Assembly (NCBI RefSeq): GCF_026210795.1
Contig: NC_089446.1
Coordinates: 3,687,001 to 3,751,000, forward strand
DNA: 64,000 nucleotides
DNA from: Rhizophagus irregularis
Lineage: Eukaryota; Glomeromycota; Glomeromycetes; Glomerales; Glomeraceae
Direction of reading: 5' to 3'
This document shows positions 35,273-46,829 of the stretch, in pieces. The notes under the pieces are model-generated. The model saw only the letters and a list, made by a program, of their open reading frames with translations, did no database searches and had not been told where the DNA came from. Within the stretch, counting starts at the first letter, position 1, and every line of letters begins with the position of its first letter. The position numbers and the translations under genes are program-made.

Positions 35273-36463
35273 TCATACACCAAAAAGTTTTGCAATAAAT
35301 AATTCTTCTAACCATTCTATATTAGCTACATTTTCGAAATTTCTCATTTTATCAGTATCCTTAACTTTTGTCCAATTATCACTAAGAAATTTCATGGCAG
35401 AATTTTTTAAGACATTATTGTTTGATTTCCATCCTAATAATAATATTTCATCCCAAGTACTTTCATTAATAAATTTAATAATTCTGCAACTAGTGATTTC
35501 TTTTAGATCATTAATCTCCCTCCAATTAGATTCTTTATATAATTCAATTAATTCATTATAAGATAAATTATTATCAATTCTACCAGTATAAACGAAATAT
35601 AATAATTTGTGAAAACAATTATATGATACTCCTTCTATATGAAAAATTAACGCGTTAGAATCTTTATCAATTTGTTCAAATAATTTTTTAAAATGAAGGG
35701 ATTTAAAAGCGAGAAACATCTTTGAAGCTTTAATTTCTGATCCACAACTAAATTTAAATGTTATATCACTAAATATATCATTATTAAAATAATGTTCAAA
35801 TTCTTCAAATTGTTTAAAATAATCTTGTGAATTATAATTATTATCATAATTTGGTATTGATTCTGTAGAATTCTCATTTTTATAAAAATGTAATCGAATT
35901 ATTAAATTTGCACTTTTTGAAGTGTTTCCATTAGGAAATATATTTGAAACTTCACAAAATTCATAATAATCTAATGAAATTATATTCTTATCAAATAAAA
36001 ATGTATGACTTTCTATTTCACTTTGTGATAATAATTTTAATGATTCTCTTGTAATTGATTCAATATTATTATCACTTAAATATATTTCAAACTTTATTCT
36101 AGTTTGTCGATTTTTTAATCCATTCAATTTTTCTTGATTGGTTTGAAATGCTATTAAATAAACACTTATATATTCTCTTCTACTATAAGAGAAACGTGGA
36201 TAAAGTGAAATTCTCCAAGCATAATTTTCTTCTTGATTATTTAACATAGGAGAATAAAATTTTTCACTAAATATGTTACCAGAATATTCTTTGTTACAAA
36301 AATCTTGAAAATCTTTAATTACCCAAGTATATGTATAAAATATCTCATTATTAGCTTGTGAATTAATGAAAGCACAAGTAACATCGCTCGAATATTTAAA
36401 TCCGATGACATGATTGAGAAAAAAGAAAAAAGAAAGGAAAGAGAAAACTATATATAAACGCAT
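35273..36463 (-). CDS. MATH-BTB domain protein with hydrophobic N terminus
   Basis: An intronless 396-residue frame. Residues of about 43-190 fit a MATH/TRAF-like beta sandwich (YTYTWVIKDFQDFC, WRISLYPRF, EYISVYLIAFQTN). Residues of about 228-335 fit a BTB/POZ fold (DIFSDITFKFSCGSEIKASK, FKKLFEQ, LLYFVYTGRI), followed by a short BACK-like helical tail. MATH-BTB proteins are substrate adaptors for cullin-3 ubiquitin ligases, with MATH choosing the substrate. Oddly, the first 21 residues form a strongly hydrophobic, Phe-rich stretch (MRLYIVFSFLSFFFFLNHVI) like a signal peptide or anchor, not expected for a cytosolic adaptor. A downstream start would remove part of the MATH domain only if placed far inside, so the true start is uncertain. 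Confidence 0.8.
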   Translation of the reverse strand: MRLYIVFSFLSFFFFLNHVIGFKYSSDVTCAFINSQANNEIFYTYTWVIKDFQDFCNKEYSGNIFSEKFYSPMLNNQEENYAWRISLYPRFSYSRREYISVYLIAFQTNQEKLNGLKNRQTRIKFEIYLSDNNIESITRESLKLLSQSEIESHTFLFDKNIISLDYYEFCEVSNIFPNGNTSKSANLIIRLHFYKNENSTESIPNYDNNYNSQDYFKQFEEFEHYFNNDIFSDITFKFSCGSEIKASKMFLAFKSLHFKKLFEQIDKDSNALIFHIEGVSYNCFHKLLYFVYTGRIDNNLSYNELIELYKESNWREINDLKEITSCRIIKFINESTWDEILLLGWKSNNNVLKNSAMKFLSDNWTKVKDTDKMRNFENVANIEWLEELFIAKLFGV

Positions 36464-36989
36464 GATAATTGAGATTTGAGAAAGAAAAAATGATATGCAA
36501 TTCGAGATGATCCTTTTAATTCGTAAATTTTAACGTGATCATCTCCATAACGAGCTTAGCGCCTTAGCCTATCGATTTTAACGACATGCTCACATAGTCA
36601 CATGCATCATCAGTTATCAGATATAAATTATCACGCGTAAGCGCATATAATCATAATCATATAATCATAATTGCTTTATCACGCTCGTATTCTTAAAATG
36701 TTTCTTCATCCTTCACTGTTCAGAAAAAGTAACTATTACTTTATCTTCGTTGGATAATCTCTTGATCAGAATCAGTAGAAGACCTAAAAATAAATATACC
36801 GTAATAAACGCCAATTAAAGTTTATTAATGGACGATATTAAATATAATCGCAAGAGACAACTAACTACTGACTGTACGAGTATGTACAGTCAAACTATAT
36901 AATCGCCTCCTAGGTGTGGTAAGATGATCCCATTTGTAGATGATCAATAAAATTTTTTCACTCTTGTCACTCACGCACACCAATAGCAT

Positions 36990-38640
36990 TTCACAAAAAT
37001 ATGTAAAATGCCTATCATTTCGTTAAAGCCGCGAATGCTTTCTCTGTTAAAATTAGTAGGGACGAGCCTATTAGTGAACTTAAGAAAGCTATAAAGGCAA
37101 AGATCCGCAAACTTTCGCTAACATTGACGCCAAAGATATTAAGCTATGGAAGGTAGAAATTCGTACGTTCAGTTGAGAAATCTCTCGCTCGAGGAAATTG
37201 AAGAGCTGTCAACAATAAATGATATCGGAGACTACTGGCCTGAGAACCGCCTAAGAAGAGTATTAATGTCATAGTTGACATAGTTGAACCTCTCGCGTTG
37301 AGTGAGGTAAAGTTCTTTAAACAAGATAGTGAAAGTTTGAAGAAATTTTGGCAATTTCTAAAGAGAACGCGTGTTATAGATGGTTGAAACCTTGCTCTAG
37401 AAAAGGATACCAAATTTTTGGAGAGCTGTTCATCGTAATGTTATCGCGACCTGAAATTAATTGTCTTTGATATGAAAATATTTAAAGTGCGTATCACCGG
37501 AAATCTGGGTATCGGAAAAACCTTCTTTGGATATTATTTACTCTATTTACTTACATTATGAAATGAAAGGGTTATATATGATAACTATCGTGAAAGAGCG
37601 CCGATTATCTTTGACGGAAAAGAAGCCTTTTATAGCGACAGCATTAAGTGATACACAAGTTTGGTATATTGTAGATGGCAAGGAACCAAAGATATTAATG
37701 CTAAAACAATCCTAATCTGTTCATCCAAGTATACTCATTATACGAACTTTGATAAATATGATAGTGAAGTTATATGCCAGTATGGAGTTGGAAGGAGATC
37801 AAGGGTTGGAGGAAGTTTTACTATAAGGATGTTGTAACCAAGAAAATTGCCAAAAGATGTTTTTTGAAGTGGGGAGGGGTCCCTCGGTTTGTCTTGCAGA
37901 AGGCTAGCCGAGCAGATCACCAAAGAAAACTTGATAATGCAATTGAAAAATACAAAATAGATATTTTTGATTCTGTTGATTCTGTTAGCGAAAGTGAAGT
38001 TAGAGATTCCTTGAGCAATAAGCTCGTTCATATCCATACAAACCTCCCGATATCTTTGCAATATAAGGTTTTCAAGATTAGCGGTCACTTTTTTCATAAC
38101 GTAAACGGATGCGATGTCATTATATAGGGAACTTGACTATTTTATCCCGTTTAAGTGGAAAATACATATCAAGTAGAAATTGTTCGTATTTAAGATCGTA
38201 ATAATCAACACTATAAAAACTTTTCGGTCTTTTATTATAACCATGCGTGATAATATCAAAGTATTTGATGATCCACTTTTGAGTAACTTTGAGTATATAG
38301 CTCATAATATATTGAACAAAGGAGGATGGTTCGATGTTCGTTCTTTAGAATCTACTGATGATGACCCCACCGACGTACAACTTGCCTTTACAAGATAAAA
38401 TATTAAATTTTTCTAACACAGATATCAATTCGATCAAGGATGGAAAGTATTATAAACTAATATAGATCCAAAAATTTCCTTTAATCAACTCGATTATTGC
38501 CCCATATTACGTCTTCAGGCGACTATCGCAAAAAAACATGAATGGATTAAATAAAACTATGCGGAAATTGGGTGGCGCAAAAGGAAATAATAAAATTTAC
38601 TTTTTTTTTTGTTATTCCGGCATTATTGTACAATAAAAAC
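36990..38640 (+). pseudogene. Crinkler (CRN) family relic
   Basis: Pieces of a Crinkler-type protein appear in order but in different frames. They are an N-terminal LxLFLAK/ubiquitin-like part near 37020-37300 (PISELKKAIKAK, IDAKDIKLWKVEI, DDIGDYWPE-like), a P-loop GNLGIGKTFFGYYLL near 37498-37555, a central MPVWSWKEI...FLKWGGVPRFVLQKA block at 37774-37910, and C-terminal pieces to about 38640 (SIIAPYYVF-like). At least four frameshifts and several stops (for example TGA after about 37555 and 37650) separate them. Crinklers are secreted or nuclear effector-like NTPase-fusion proteins expanded in oomycetes and arbuscular mycorrhizal fungi. This copy cannot make one. Confidence 0.75.
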
Positions 38641-38867
38641 AGAAATTTGTTAATTCCAACCTAATTGAATTAAAGATCGTATTTTTCAATATGCCTTGAA
38701 ATTGAGCTGTGATAAACAAATACTCTAATACTCATGGAGTTTCCAGATACCTTAAAAACAATCATATATATGAAAGCACATACACACATTTAAAAAATCA
38801 AAGTAAAGCTTTTTATTATATTTTTGTAAGATAATACATAATAAAGAAATCGAGTAAAATGAAAATA

Positions 38868-39189
38868 CCGTATTTGCCCGAAAATAAGCAATCACCGAAA
38901 ATAAGCAATATGGCCCGCATTATACCAAATTTTGGCCCACATTATCAAAACTTAGCCGGCATTATGCGCAAAACTACCGTAAACTCCCGATTATAAGCAC
39001 CCCAAATATAAGCACCAAAATTTTTATATTACCCGAAAGTAAGCACTCTTGACCAACACTATGATAATTTTGGCCAATACTACAATATACCAAATATATA
39101 AATTTACCCAAATATAAGCACCTCTGTAACAAAAAAGGTTGCTTATATTTGGGACTTTATGGTAGTTGCTTATTTTCGGGCAAATATAG
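38868..39189. mobile_element. TA-flanked MITE (outer of a nested pair)
   Basis: 322 bp, left end CCGTATTTGCCCGAAAATAA, right end the complement of CTATATTTGCCCGAAAATAA, with TA at 38866-38867 and 39190-39191. This fits Tc1/mariner-pogo type MITEs. It contains a second element at 38977-39162. Confidence 0.75.
38977..39162. mobile_element. TA-flanked MITE nested in the previous one
   Basis: 186 bp, left end CCGTAAACTCCCGATTATAA, right end the complement of CCATAAAGTCCCAAATATAA, TA on each side (38975-38976, 39163-39164). ATAAGCACC words recur inside. Its ends share the pattern CCgTA....CCCgA..ATAAGC with the outer element, so the two belong to related families. Confidence 0.65.
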
Positions 39190-39191
39190 TA

Positions 39192-40190
39192 AATATAAAA
39201 AAGATATTGGAATAGTAAATGCTTTAAAAATAAAGCATAAAATATACCTGCTGGTCCTAAACTATAAGATGACACTCATGACAGTTTCTTTCTACTACTT
39301 CATACTAACTATTACTAACTTTACCATTAATAATAATACTGCTGCTACTTAATACTTATAAAACTAACTACCCTTTCTCCTCCTTTTTTATTCATATTAT
39401 AATTTTATCTATACTTCTCAGTAGAATTAAAAAGTCAATATCAAAATATTATGGCATAACCAAAAACAATTACGTCAGTACAAATGTTTACTAATAAAAC
39501 ATATAATTACGGCAAATTATAGCATTTTAATTACATCTGTCATAATTCAAAAATTCAATTCCGCTGATAAGTATAATTTTATCTATTGAAATCTTTCTAA
39601 TGTTAATAGAAATTGGCCAATATACTAGAATTAAGTTGTCTGATCTTATTAGATGATATATTATACATTTGTAAAGAAAATATTTATCCTATCCTTTTGC
39701 TAATTAATTATATTTATAGGGTATTGCTAAATATCAACAGTGGTAATTATCACCATACCACTTAATTTTGGTTGAAAATTATAATTTTAACTAGAGTTAA
39801 AAAATAAATCAGAAATTTTTTTTCAAAAATTTTAATTTAAATAATAAATGTGTAAAACAACTTGAATAGATACTAATTACACTAAAATTTTTTTTTTTTT
39901 AAAAAAAAAATTGTATTTTATTTATAAAATCAAACTTTCCTGTTTTTCTCAAAAACTATCTAAATAACAGCCTTTATTAATAATCTAAGAGAACTTGTAT
40001 ATATAGTAATGATATTTATATTATAATTAGAATAATATCTCAATCAAAAATTTTTGAAAATATTTTATATATAATAATAATCACTAGTAATATCCCATTA
40101 TATTATATTTTGGCAAACAAATTAATTCACTATTTATTATAAAATTATTATAAATTAATTATACTTTACAGAAACTTCAAGTTTTCAAGC
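39192..40190. other. AT-rich intergenic sequence
   Basis: About 1 kb of A/T-rich DNA with an inverted A/T run at about 39890-39912; no gene, RNA or clear element seen. Confidence 0.5.
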
Positions 40191-40199
40191 AATATTATT

Positions 40200-40505
40200 T
40201 TGATATCATTTTAATATTGATTTGATATTGATTTAATATCAATATGATATCAAAATAAAATATTATCATTTTAATATCAAAATAATATCAAAATAATATC
40301 AAAATAATATCAAAATGAATAATGGTGTAGTTAGCCAAAAAATTCAGCTGAAGTCACAGTAAATTTTTGGCTAACAATACCCAGCCAAAAAAAATTCATG
40401 TTGATTTAGAATATTTTATTGATTTAACATCTACTATTTTTAGCTGAATATTTTCGGCTAAATACACTTTTTTTAAATAATAGTGTAGTTAGCCAAAATA
40501 TCTAA
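40200..40505. repeat. Left inverted arm flanking the pogo element
   Basis: Contains AATATCAAAATAATATC repeats (40240-40315), then AATGGTGTAGTTAGCCAAAA to AATAGTGTAGTTAGCC. The segment 40318-40505 reappears inverted at 43548-43727, including the words TTTTTGGCTAACAA and AATTCATGTTGATTTAGAA. It is probably an end of a larger element into which the pogo transposon inserted. Confidence 0.75.
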
Positions 40506-41032
40506 ATAGCAGTCATTACTCATGTAACCTCCTAATTCACTTTATTATGGCAATAGTATTCTCTTCAAATATATAATACATTTGCAAAGTTTAAAATCAA
40601 TTTAAATTTATTTAATTGGCTAAATTAATGATTTTCAAATCCATAATTCTGGCCAAAATTTTCTTGATTCAGGCCTAAAATTAGTTAAATTAAAAATTTC
40701 AGGTAAAATGTAATATCGTATATATACAAAATAATCTTCAAACTAAATATGGAATATATAACCTCTTGTCAGTCTCTAAGTGTTTATTGAAATATTTTTT
40801 CAAATATTTTTTGTTTTTTGAGTTAGATCTTAGCTAAAAATTAGTATATTAAAAATAAAAAATAATGCAAAAAACTTATAATTTGTCAAAGATAGTGAAG
40901 AATACAAGAATCTAAATTAAAACAAAAAAAAATTTTAAAAAATAAAATAATGTATATATATTTTCAAATACAATTCAAATCCCTTAAAAAAATTTCCCTT
41001 TTTTATTTTATTTGTATAATTGTATTGTTATA

Positions 41033-43276
41033 CCGTATATCACGCCTACGCAGTACCCGGTATCTTGCAAATTTTGGGCATTTGGACCTGTACCCGGGGT
41101 ATATTACATAGGTGTTCTATACATAGGAGGGGTACAGGATTTTTAAAATACCGCAGGTACTTTGCCGATGTATAATATCCAGAGTATTATGGATAATCAC
41201 TATGATGTAATCTCTCGTTAAGAATTTCTAAATGTATCCTATTTCTCATATCTTGATACTTTTTCAAGATATTTTACACAAAATTACTTATCTAAATACC
41301 CCTATTCATACATAAAAATGTCTTTGTTTGATTTACGTGTCTTTATTTTACGCGTTTTTTTTTTCTTTCTGCTAAAAGTAAAATGGTAGTTATTGGCAAC
41401 AAGAAAAATAAAAAAACACGCAATTGTTTACCACAAAAGAAATGAAGACAATGGAATGTAAGGGAAAAATTAATGATAGTGCATTATTATGAAAATAATA
41501 ATAGAAATATACGTGGAACTGCCAAAAGATTTGATATTCAGCCCAAACAACTGCGTGATTGAAAAAATAAAAAAGGAACTTTATTAACGACTGCTCCTCA
41601 TGTGGCTAAACTTCATCCGGGTAAACCTGCCAGATATCCGAAATTAGAAGATGATTTATTTGCATGGATAAGTGAAAAAAGAGCCAATGGAAATGCCATT
41701 ACTCGAAAATTAATTACCAATAAAGCCATTTCCTTATTCAAAAGTCCAGAATTATTAGCAAATAATCCGGGTATTGCTGGGTTCAAATTTTCTAATAAGT
41801 GGCTTGAAGGATTTCTAGGAAGATATGACCTTAGTGAGCGTCGTAGAACAACAGTAGCACAGCAACTGCCATCAGATTTAATTGAAAAGCAAAATATTTT
41901 TTTGTTATATTATGTACCTAAGAATTCATAATAAATATGAACTAAAATATATAGGCAATATGGATGAAACGCCCATGTGGTTTGATTTGCCGAGTAATAC
42001 AACTATAAACCAAAAAGGAGCAAAAACGGTAAGTATTCGTACAACTGGTCATGAACGATCATCATTTACAGTTATATTTGCATGTATGGCTGACGGTACG
42101 AAACTTCCTGCAGTTTGCATTTTCAAACTGAAAAATATTCCGAAAGAAAATTTTCCACACGGTATTTACATAAGAGCTAATGAAAAAGGGTGGGTTAACG
42201 AACAGGAAATGTTGTGTGGGCTTGAGAACGTTTGGACTTCAAGAACCATTTTGGAAATCCACGTTCTACGTTAGTATTAGATTCTTTTCGTGCGCATATA
42301 GTAAATTCTCGTCAAAAATCAATTTGTGGAAAAAAATACAAACATTGCCGTAATTCCTGGCGGTTGTACATCCAAATTGCAACCATTAGACGTTGCAATT
42401 AATAAGAGTTTTAAATCTAAGGTAATTATTCGATCTTTTTACTTCAATTTTATTCTTATTAGTTACTAATATTAGTGAAATTATAGGTTAAAGATCGGTA
42501 TAATAATTGGATGATATCAAATATTCATACTTTTACTCCAGCGGAAAGATTAAAAGACCTTCTTATTCAACAGTCGCAACATGGGTTAAAGAGTCATGGG
42601 ATGAAGTTGATGAAAATCTTATTCAAAGATCCTTTAAAAGTTGTGGAGTTTCGACAAATATTGATGGTTCAGAAGATGATTGTATTTTTGATCATGATAG
42701 TTTATTGAATAGAGATAACGAAGTGTTAGAAAATTTTGATAACTCAACCGATGAAAATTATGAAGAAGAATATCCCGAAGAAACTAACTACGAGAATAAA
42801 TGGGACGTTAAAGTTGTTGTTGAAGTTGGTCGGAAAGAAGATAATGACAAAAGTGAAAGTGAGAAAGAGGAAGATGATGGTAATTATGATTACCAAGATT
42901 CTGATGATCATGGAGAAATGCGTTATAGACTAAGCGAATTAAAAAAAGTATATAAGGTAAATTTTTTTATATTATTTTATTCCATTTTATCAAATAAAAT
43001 TGCTAATTATTAAACTTGCATATAATTAGAAATAAAGAATCGATTAAGGAGTATATTACTATAAATATATTTGTATTACAATAATGAATAACTAATAAAT
43101 AATACTCCGTTTTAATAAATAAAGTTGTATCCGGGATTTATACCCCGGGTATTTTACAAATTCTAAGATTTTAAATTGAAGATTTCTATGTAAAGTATCC
43201 AGGTACTTTAAAATTCCGATAAATTTTTTTAAAGGGTACTGTGCATAGGGGGGGTACTGTGGCCCGCGATATACGG
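41033..43276 (+). mobile_element. pogo/Tigger-like DNA transposon, decayed
   Basis: 2244 bp between CCGTATATCACGCC and the complement of CCGTATATCGCGGG, with TA on each side (41031-41032, 43277-43278). Subterminal GTACCC words recur at both ends (CGCAGTACCCGG on the left; GGGTACTGTGC and GGGGTACTGTGG on the right). It encodes a CENP-B/pogo transposase with DDE catalytic domain, now broken. Confidence 0.85.
41383..43013 (+). pseudogene. pogo-like transposase (CENP-B HTH + DDE), broken
   Basis: In order: a helix-turn-helix/CENP-B N domain (about 41480-41570, RGTAKRFDIQPKQLRD, then TGA where a Trp is expected), the CENP-B HTH domain (41602-41880, ARYPKLEDDLFAWISEKR), and the DDE core with NMDETPMWFDLP near 41958. 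Next come LVLDSFRAHIV near 42272-42305, PLDVAINKSFKSK near 42385-42420, and the C-terminal WVKESWDEVDENLI region, ending in an acidic tail. Breaks: stops near 41440 and 41559, a frameshift around 41900 and another around 42240. An intron (about 42421-42486, GTAATT to ATAG) is possible. The catalytic Asp residues remain recognisable but are not in one frame, so no active transposase can be made. Confidence 0.85.
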
Positions 43277-43547
43277 TAGTTTTAATAGTTAAATAAATTA
43301 TTCATTAATTTAAAGAACAATTAAATATTAAAAATGTTTCTTTTTTACAATTAAATTACTAAAAATCTAAAATTAAAGTATGATTGGACAGAAATAAATG
43401 AGTTAAAATAACAAATATTTTGTAGTTTTATTTAATAAAAAATAATAATACACTGTCCAAAAGTAATATCATGTACTTCTTGTTTTCTATAATAAATAAA
43501 ATTTTGTCGTTATTTCATATTGATTGCTGTTTGGATATTTTAACTAA

Positions 43548-43840
43548 CTACACTATTATTTAAAAAAAATGTATTTAGCCAAAAATATTCAGCCAAAAAT
43601 AGTTAGATGTTGAACTAATAAAATATTCTAAATCAACATGAATTTTTTTCGGCTGGGTGTTGTTAGCCAAAAATTTACTGCGCTTTCAGCTGAATTTTTT
43701 GGCCAACTACATCATTATTCAAAATGATGTTAAAATAATAATAGAAATGACATCAAAATAACATATTTAAGTTTAACTTATAGATGTCATTTTGATATCA
43801 TTTTAATTATCATTTTGATCTTATTTCAATATTTTTTTTT
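43548..43840. repeat. Right inverted arm flanking the pogo element
   Basis: Inverse complement of 40318-40505 through 43548-43727 with scattered mismatches, followed by TGATATCATTTTAATTATC-type sequence mirroring the AATATCAAAATAATATC run on the left and then a poly-T tract. Confidence 0.75.
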
Positions 43841-43946
43841 TTTTTTTTTTTTAATGATTTATATATGCTTTATTGTTATTAAGTTTATATACTATACAAA
43901 CAAATTATCATGAGCTATATTATTTAACATTCAAAAACAAATAGAG

Positions 43947-45177
43947 AGTAATGAAATACCAGACGATTCTTCTGAAGAATATATCCTTAAAGTTAAACTG
44001 GAATATTTCCAAGCCCTCCATTCACAACACACAGATTACCCTCTTGCATCAGAACGAATGAAGGTCAAGAAGGAATAGCTTAGTAAAAAGCAGCAGGAAA
44101 TAATAGCACGCTCAGGATAACGATACACACCCACGGATAAGCTCATCCCTAACCTATTCTATAAGGATGAATATGTAGTTCATTATAGAAATCTCCAGTA
44201 TTATATTAGCCAGAGTTTAGTAATCAAGAAGGTCTATGAAGCTATAAAATTCGAGCAGGCTCCATGGATGAAACCATATATAGAATTTAACACCGCCAAA
44301 CATGCTAAGACTAAGAATGATTTTGAGAAGGACTTCTATGAACTCATGAATAATAGTGTATTTGGTAAAACTATGGAAAATCTCAGGAAACGTGTACGTG
44401 TCTCAGTAGTACAACCCCAAACCCATCCCAAGAAATATAAAAAGCTTACCTCAGATCCTGCATTTAAAGGTCATAAAATATTCTCAGAAAATCTTGTCGC
44501 AATCTACCTACGAAAAGTGGAGGTAATGCTTAACTGTCCAACATATGTGGGTATGAGTGTGCTTGACCTCTCAAAGCTCTGTATGTATCAATTCTACTAT
44601 GATACTCCGTCTTAAAGTATGATATGGTGAAAAAATCCAGTTATGTTATACAGACACAGACTCACTTCTCGTACAAATCCAAACTGAAGATATCAATGCA
44701 GACCTCATATATATGGCAGATCAATTCGACTTCAGTGATTATCCTAAAGATCATCCTGTACGAAAAGTATTAGGTGACAAGACTGACATAATTATGAAAA
44801 TCCCAGGAAAATTTAAGGATGAATGTAATGGAGCAGTTATAGCAGAATTTATTGGCCTCCGTCCTAAAATGTACTCCATTCTCAAGGTAGGGGATGAGAC
44901 TACCAATCTGAAATATGGTATCCGTAAGGCTAAAGGTGTCCCCTCAAAGGTAGTTAAAAAAGAGTTCCACTATGAGTGGTATAATAAGGCACTCTTCGAT
45001 CCTAAATATAATGATACAGTCACCTTTAGAGCAATCTAATCTGATAGACATGCCATAGATATTATAAAAATTTCAAAGGTGGGGTTATTCCTTATGGATG
45101 ATAAAAAATGGATTGCGCAAAATAATATCACAATGTATGCATATGGTAACTATAGGATACCACAACTTGAAAATTAA
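43947..45177 (+). pseudogene. Protein-primed type B DNA polymerase relic (Maverick/Polinton-like)
   Basis: The C-terminal half of a family-B DNA polymerase. Motif B appears as MNNSVFGKTMEN (about 44344-44380) and motif C as YTDTDSLL (about 44648-44670), followed by DFSDYP, AEFIGLRPKMYSI and a conserved tail ending near 45177. At least two stops precede position 44150, a frameshift plus stop falls near 44612-44640 between motifs B and C, and a TAA lies near 45038. The N-terminal exonuclease part is missing. Such polymerases occur in Maverick/Polinton elements and linear plasmids. The neighbouring integrase favours Maverick. It is inactive. Confidence 0.8.
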
Positions 45178-46242
45178 TATAATATATGAGTAGAAGGCAG
45201 CATAGTATCAGATGGCACAACTAATAATTCTTCTTGAGTAAATATTTTTTTAGGTCCATCAGATAACCTATATATAACCGGCTGCCCATCAACAACTGTG
45301 GAAGATTCAATTGTATAAACTTTAGTAGACCATATTGGATCAGTTGCACGTCTCCTACCTTGGTAATCTAAGCTATCAAGTAAGTATTTCACAAGAGAAC
45401 CTGCTGGTAAACGTATTTCTTCTGCACCTACAGGTCTATCCTTACAAATCTTTGAAGGTAGTGCATATACTTGATCTTTCTGGATTGCCTCAACTGGAGA
45501 CATACCTAGCAGTCGAGTATTAGAATTGCTTAACTCATTCACAATATCAGAAAGGTTCTTAACCTAGGCAGTATTCACACCTTCTGTAAGGAGTTCTTTT
45601 GCATCCTGTATTTTAAATAGCCTCTCTGCTAAAGTTCGATTATACCGTTCAACAATAGCCTGACTCTTATAAGTAGTACCCACCCGAATACGCACACCTT
45701 TTTCATCCATTAATCAGATAACTTCATCCTTAAATTCTGACCCTATCTACTTGTAAAACTCTTGGCCAAATAAGTGGGCAGTCTGCTTTACTATAAATCT
45801 TTTTAAATGCCTTAGCAATACGTGCAGAGCTGCGATCTTCTAGAGGTACTGAAGCTTTATATTGGCTAGCAACATCTACAATATTCAGACAGTATTTGTA
45901 CGGCTTTCTATCTACAGTATCATAGGGCATATATAAGATATCCGCTTGATGATACATATTTGGTCGAGTAATCTTATTAAAAGAAACCTGTGGAATATAC
46001 TTGGGTACAGATGAGTATATTTGCCATATAGCCTGTTTATGCAACTATTTTGTAATATCAGATATGTTAAAATCATGACCCTCAGCTTGCACTTTAGCCC
46101 AAAGTTTTTCAGAAGTACGATAATATCCACATGGATGGTAATAAATTCGTTGAAGGGTATAATTTTGTTCGATTTGTTTATTAAATGTAGGGTCTATAAA
46201 AATCTGTGGAACTGGCAATGGAAGATACATTGTTAAAGACAC
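45177..46242 (-). pseudogene. Retroviral-type integrase relic (Maverick c-integrase-like)
   Basis: Reading on the minus strand from 46242: an N-terminal region (with KLWAKVQAEG), then a TAG near 46047, the RNase-H-fold core with ADILYMPYDT and LNIVDVASQYKAS (first and second catalytic Asp regions), LQVDR then a frameshift near 45735, TGA near 45715, YNRTLAERLF and a TAG near 45568. A C-terminal SH3-like/chromo-type tail follows (VYRL-type motif PVIYRLSDG) to 45177. It abuts the polymerase relic tail to tail. The pair, integrase plus family-B polymerase, is the Maverick/Polinton signature. With three stops and one shift it is inactive. Confidence 0.8.
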
Positions 46243-46826
46243 AGATTACAAAGTTTGCATATACATTGCAATCACAAGAGCAATATATAAAATACCTGTA
46301 TGGCGTAATCGAAGGTTATGAATCTGAGATAGAAGAACTTAGGCAAAAAAATGCTAAGTTGCGTGTGAAGCTTAAGAAAGCTTTAGAAATGGCATCACTA
46401 AAGGAAGAAGGACTTCAAGCATTAGAACGTCAGCTGATTGAAGTTGATACTCTAAATATTCAACTCAAAGATCAAATAAAAGAACTTGCTAATAGACAAC
46501 GGAAAAATATGGCAGCAATTCCTTCTGACCCTATTACAGAAATCTTAAATAATCAGACAACTATAGCAAATAGTGTAGCTGGTATTCGTATTCACCTTGA
46601 TCGTACAATTATAGCAGCACACCCTCATATAAATCATTTATTTAATACTGCAAATGATAGTCTTAATGCCATTATTCGATATGCTAATGAGTTGCGAAAT
46701 ATTATAGAAGATCAAGATAATATGGAGGATAGACTTGAAGGTTTGTTAGATGATGCACATAACCGTGAAGAATATCTTAGACAAGAACTTAATAATACAC
46801 GTTGTAACCATGAGTATCGAACTTAA
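46206..46826 (+). CDS. Intact coiled-coil ORF next to the Maverick relic
   Basis: An uninterrupted 206-residue frame. Residues of about 20-95 form heptad-rich coiled coil (EIEELRQKNAKLRVKLKKAL, then LERQLIEVDTLNIQLKDQ), the middle is helical, and the tail (MEDRLEGLLDDAHNREEYL) is again coiled coil. It overlaps the start of the integrase relic by 37 bp on the opposite strand. Its composition is balanced and it has no stops while both neighbours are broken. It could be an accessory structural gene of the element or a gag-like fragment; no enzyme motif is present. Confidence 0.55.
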   Translation: MELAMEDTLLKTQITKFAYTLQSQEQYIKYLYGVIEGYESEIEELRQKNAKLRVKLKKALEMASLKEEGLQALERQLIEVDTLNIQLKDQIKELANRQRKNMAAIPSDPITEILNNQTTIANSVAGIRIHLDRTIIAAHPHINHLFNTANDSLNAIIRYANELRNIIEDQDNMEDRLEGLLDDAHNREEYLRQELNNTRCNHEYRT

Positions 46827-46829
46827 TGG

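Noticed and set aside
37738..38097. 119-codon minus-strand frame
   Set aside because: Shadow of the Crinkler block on the plus strand, which carries the recognisable WGGVPRF motif.
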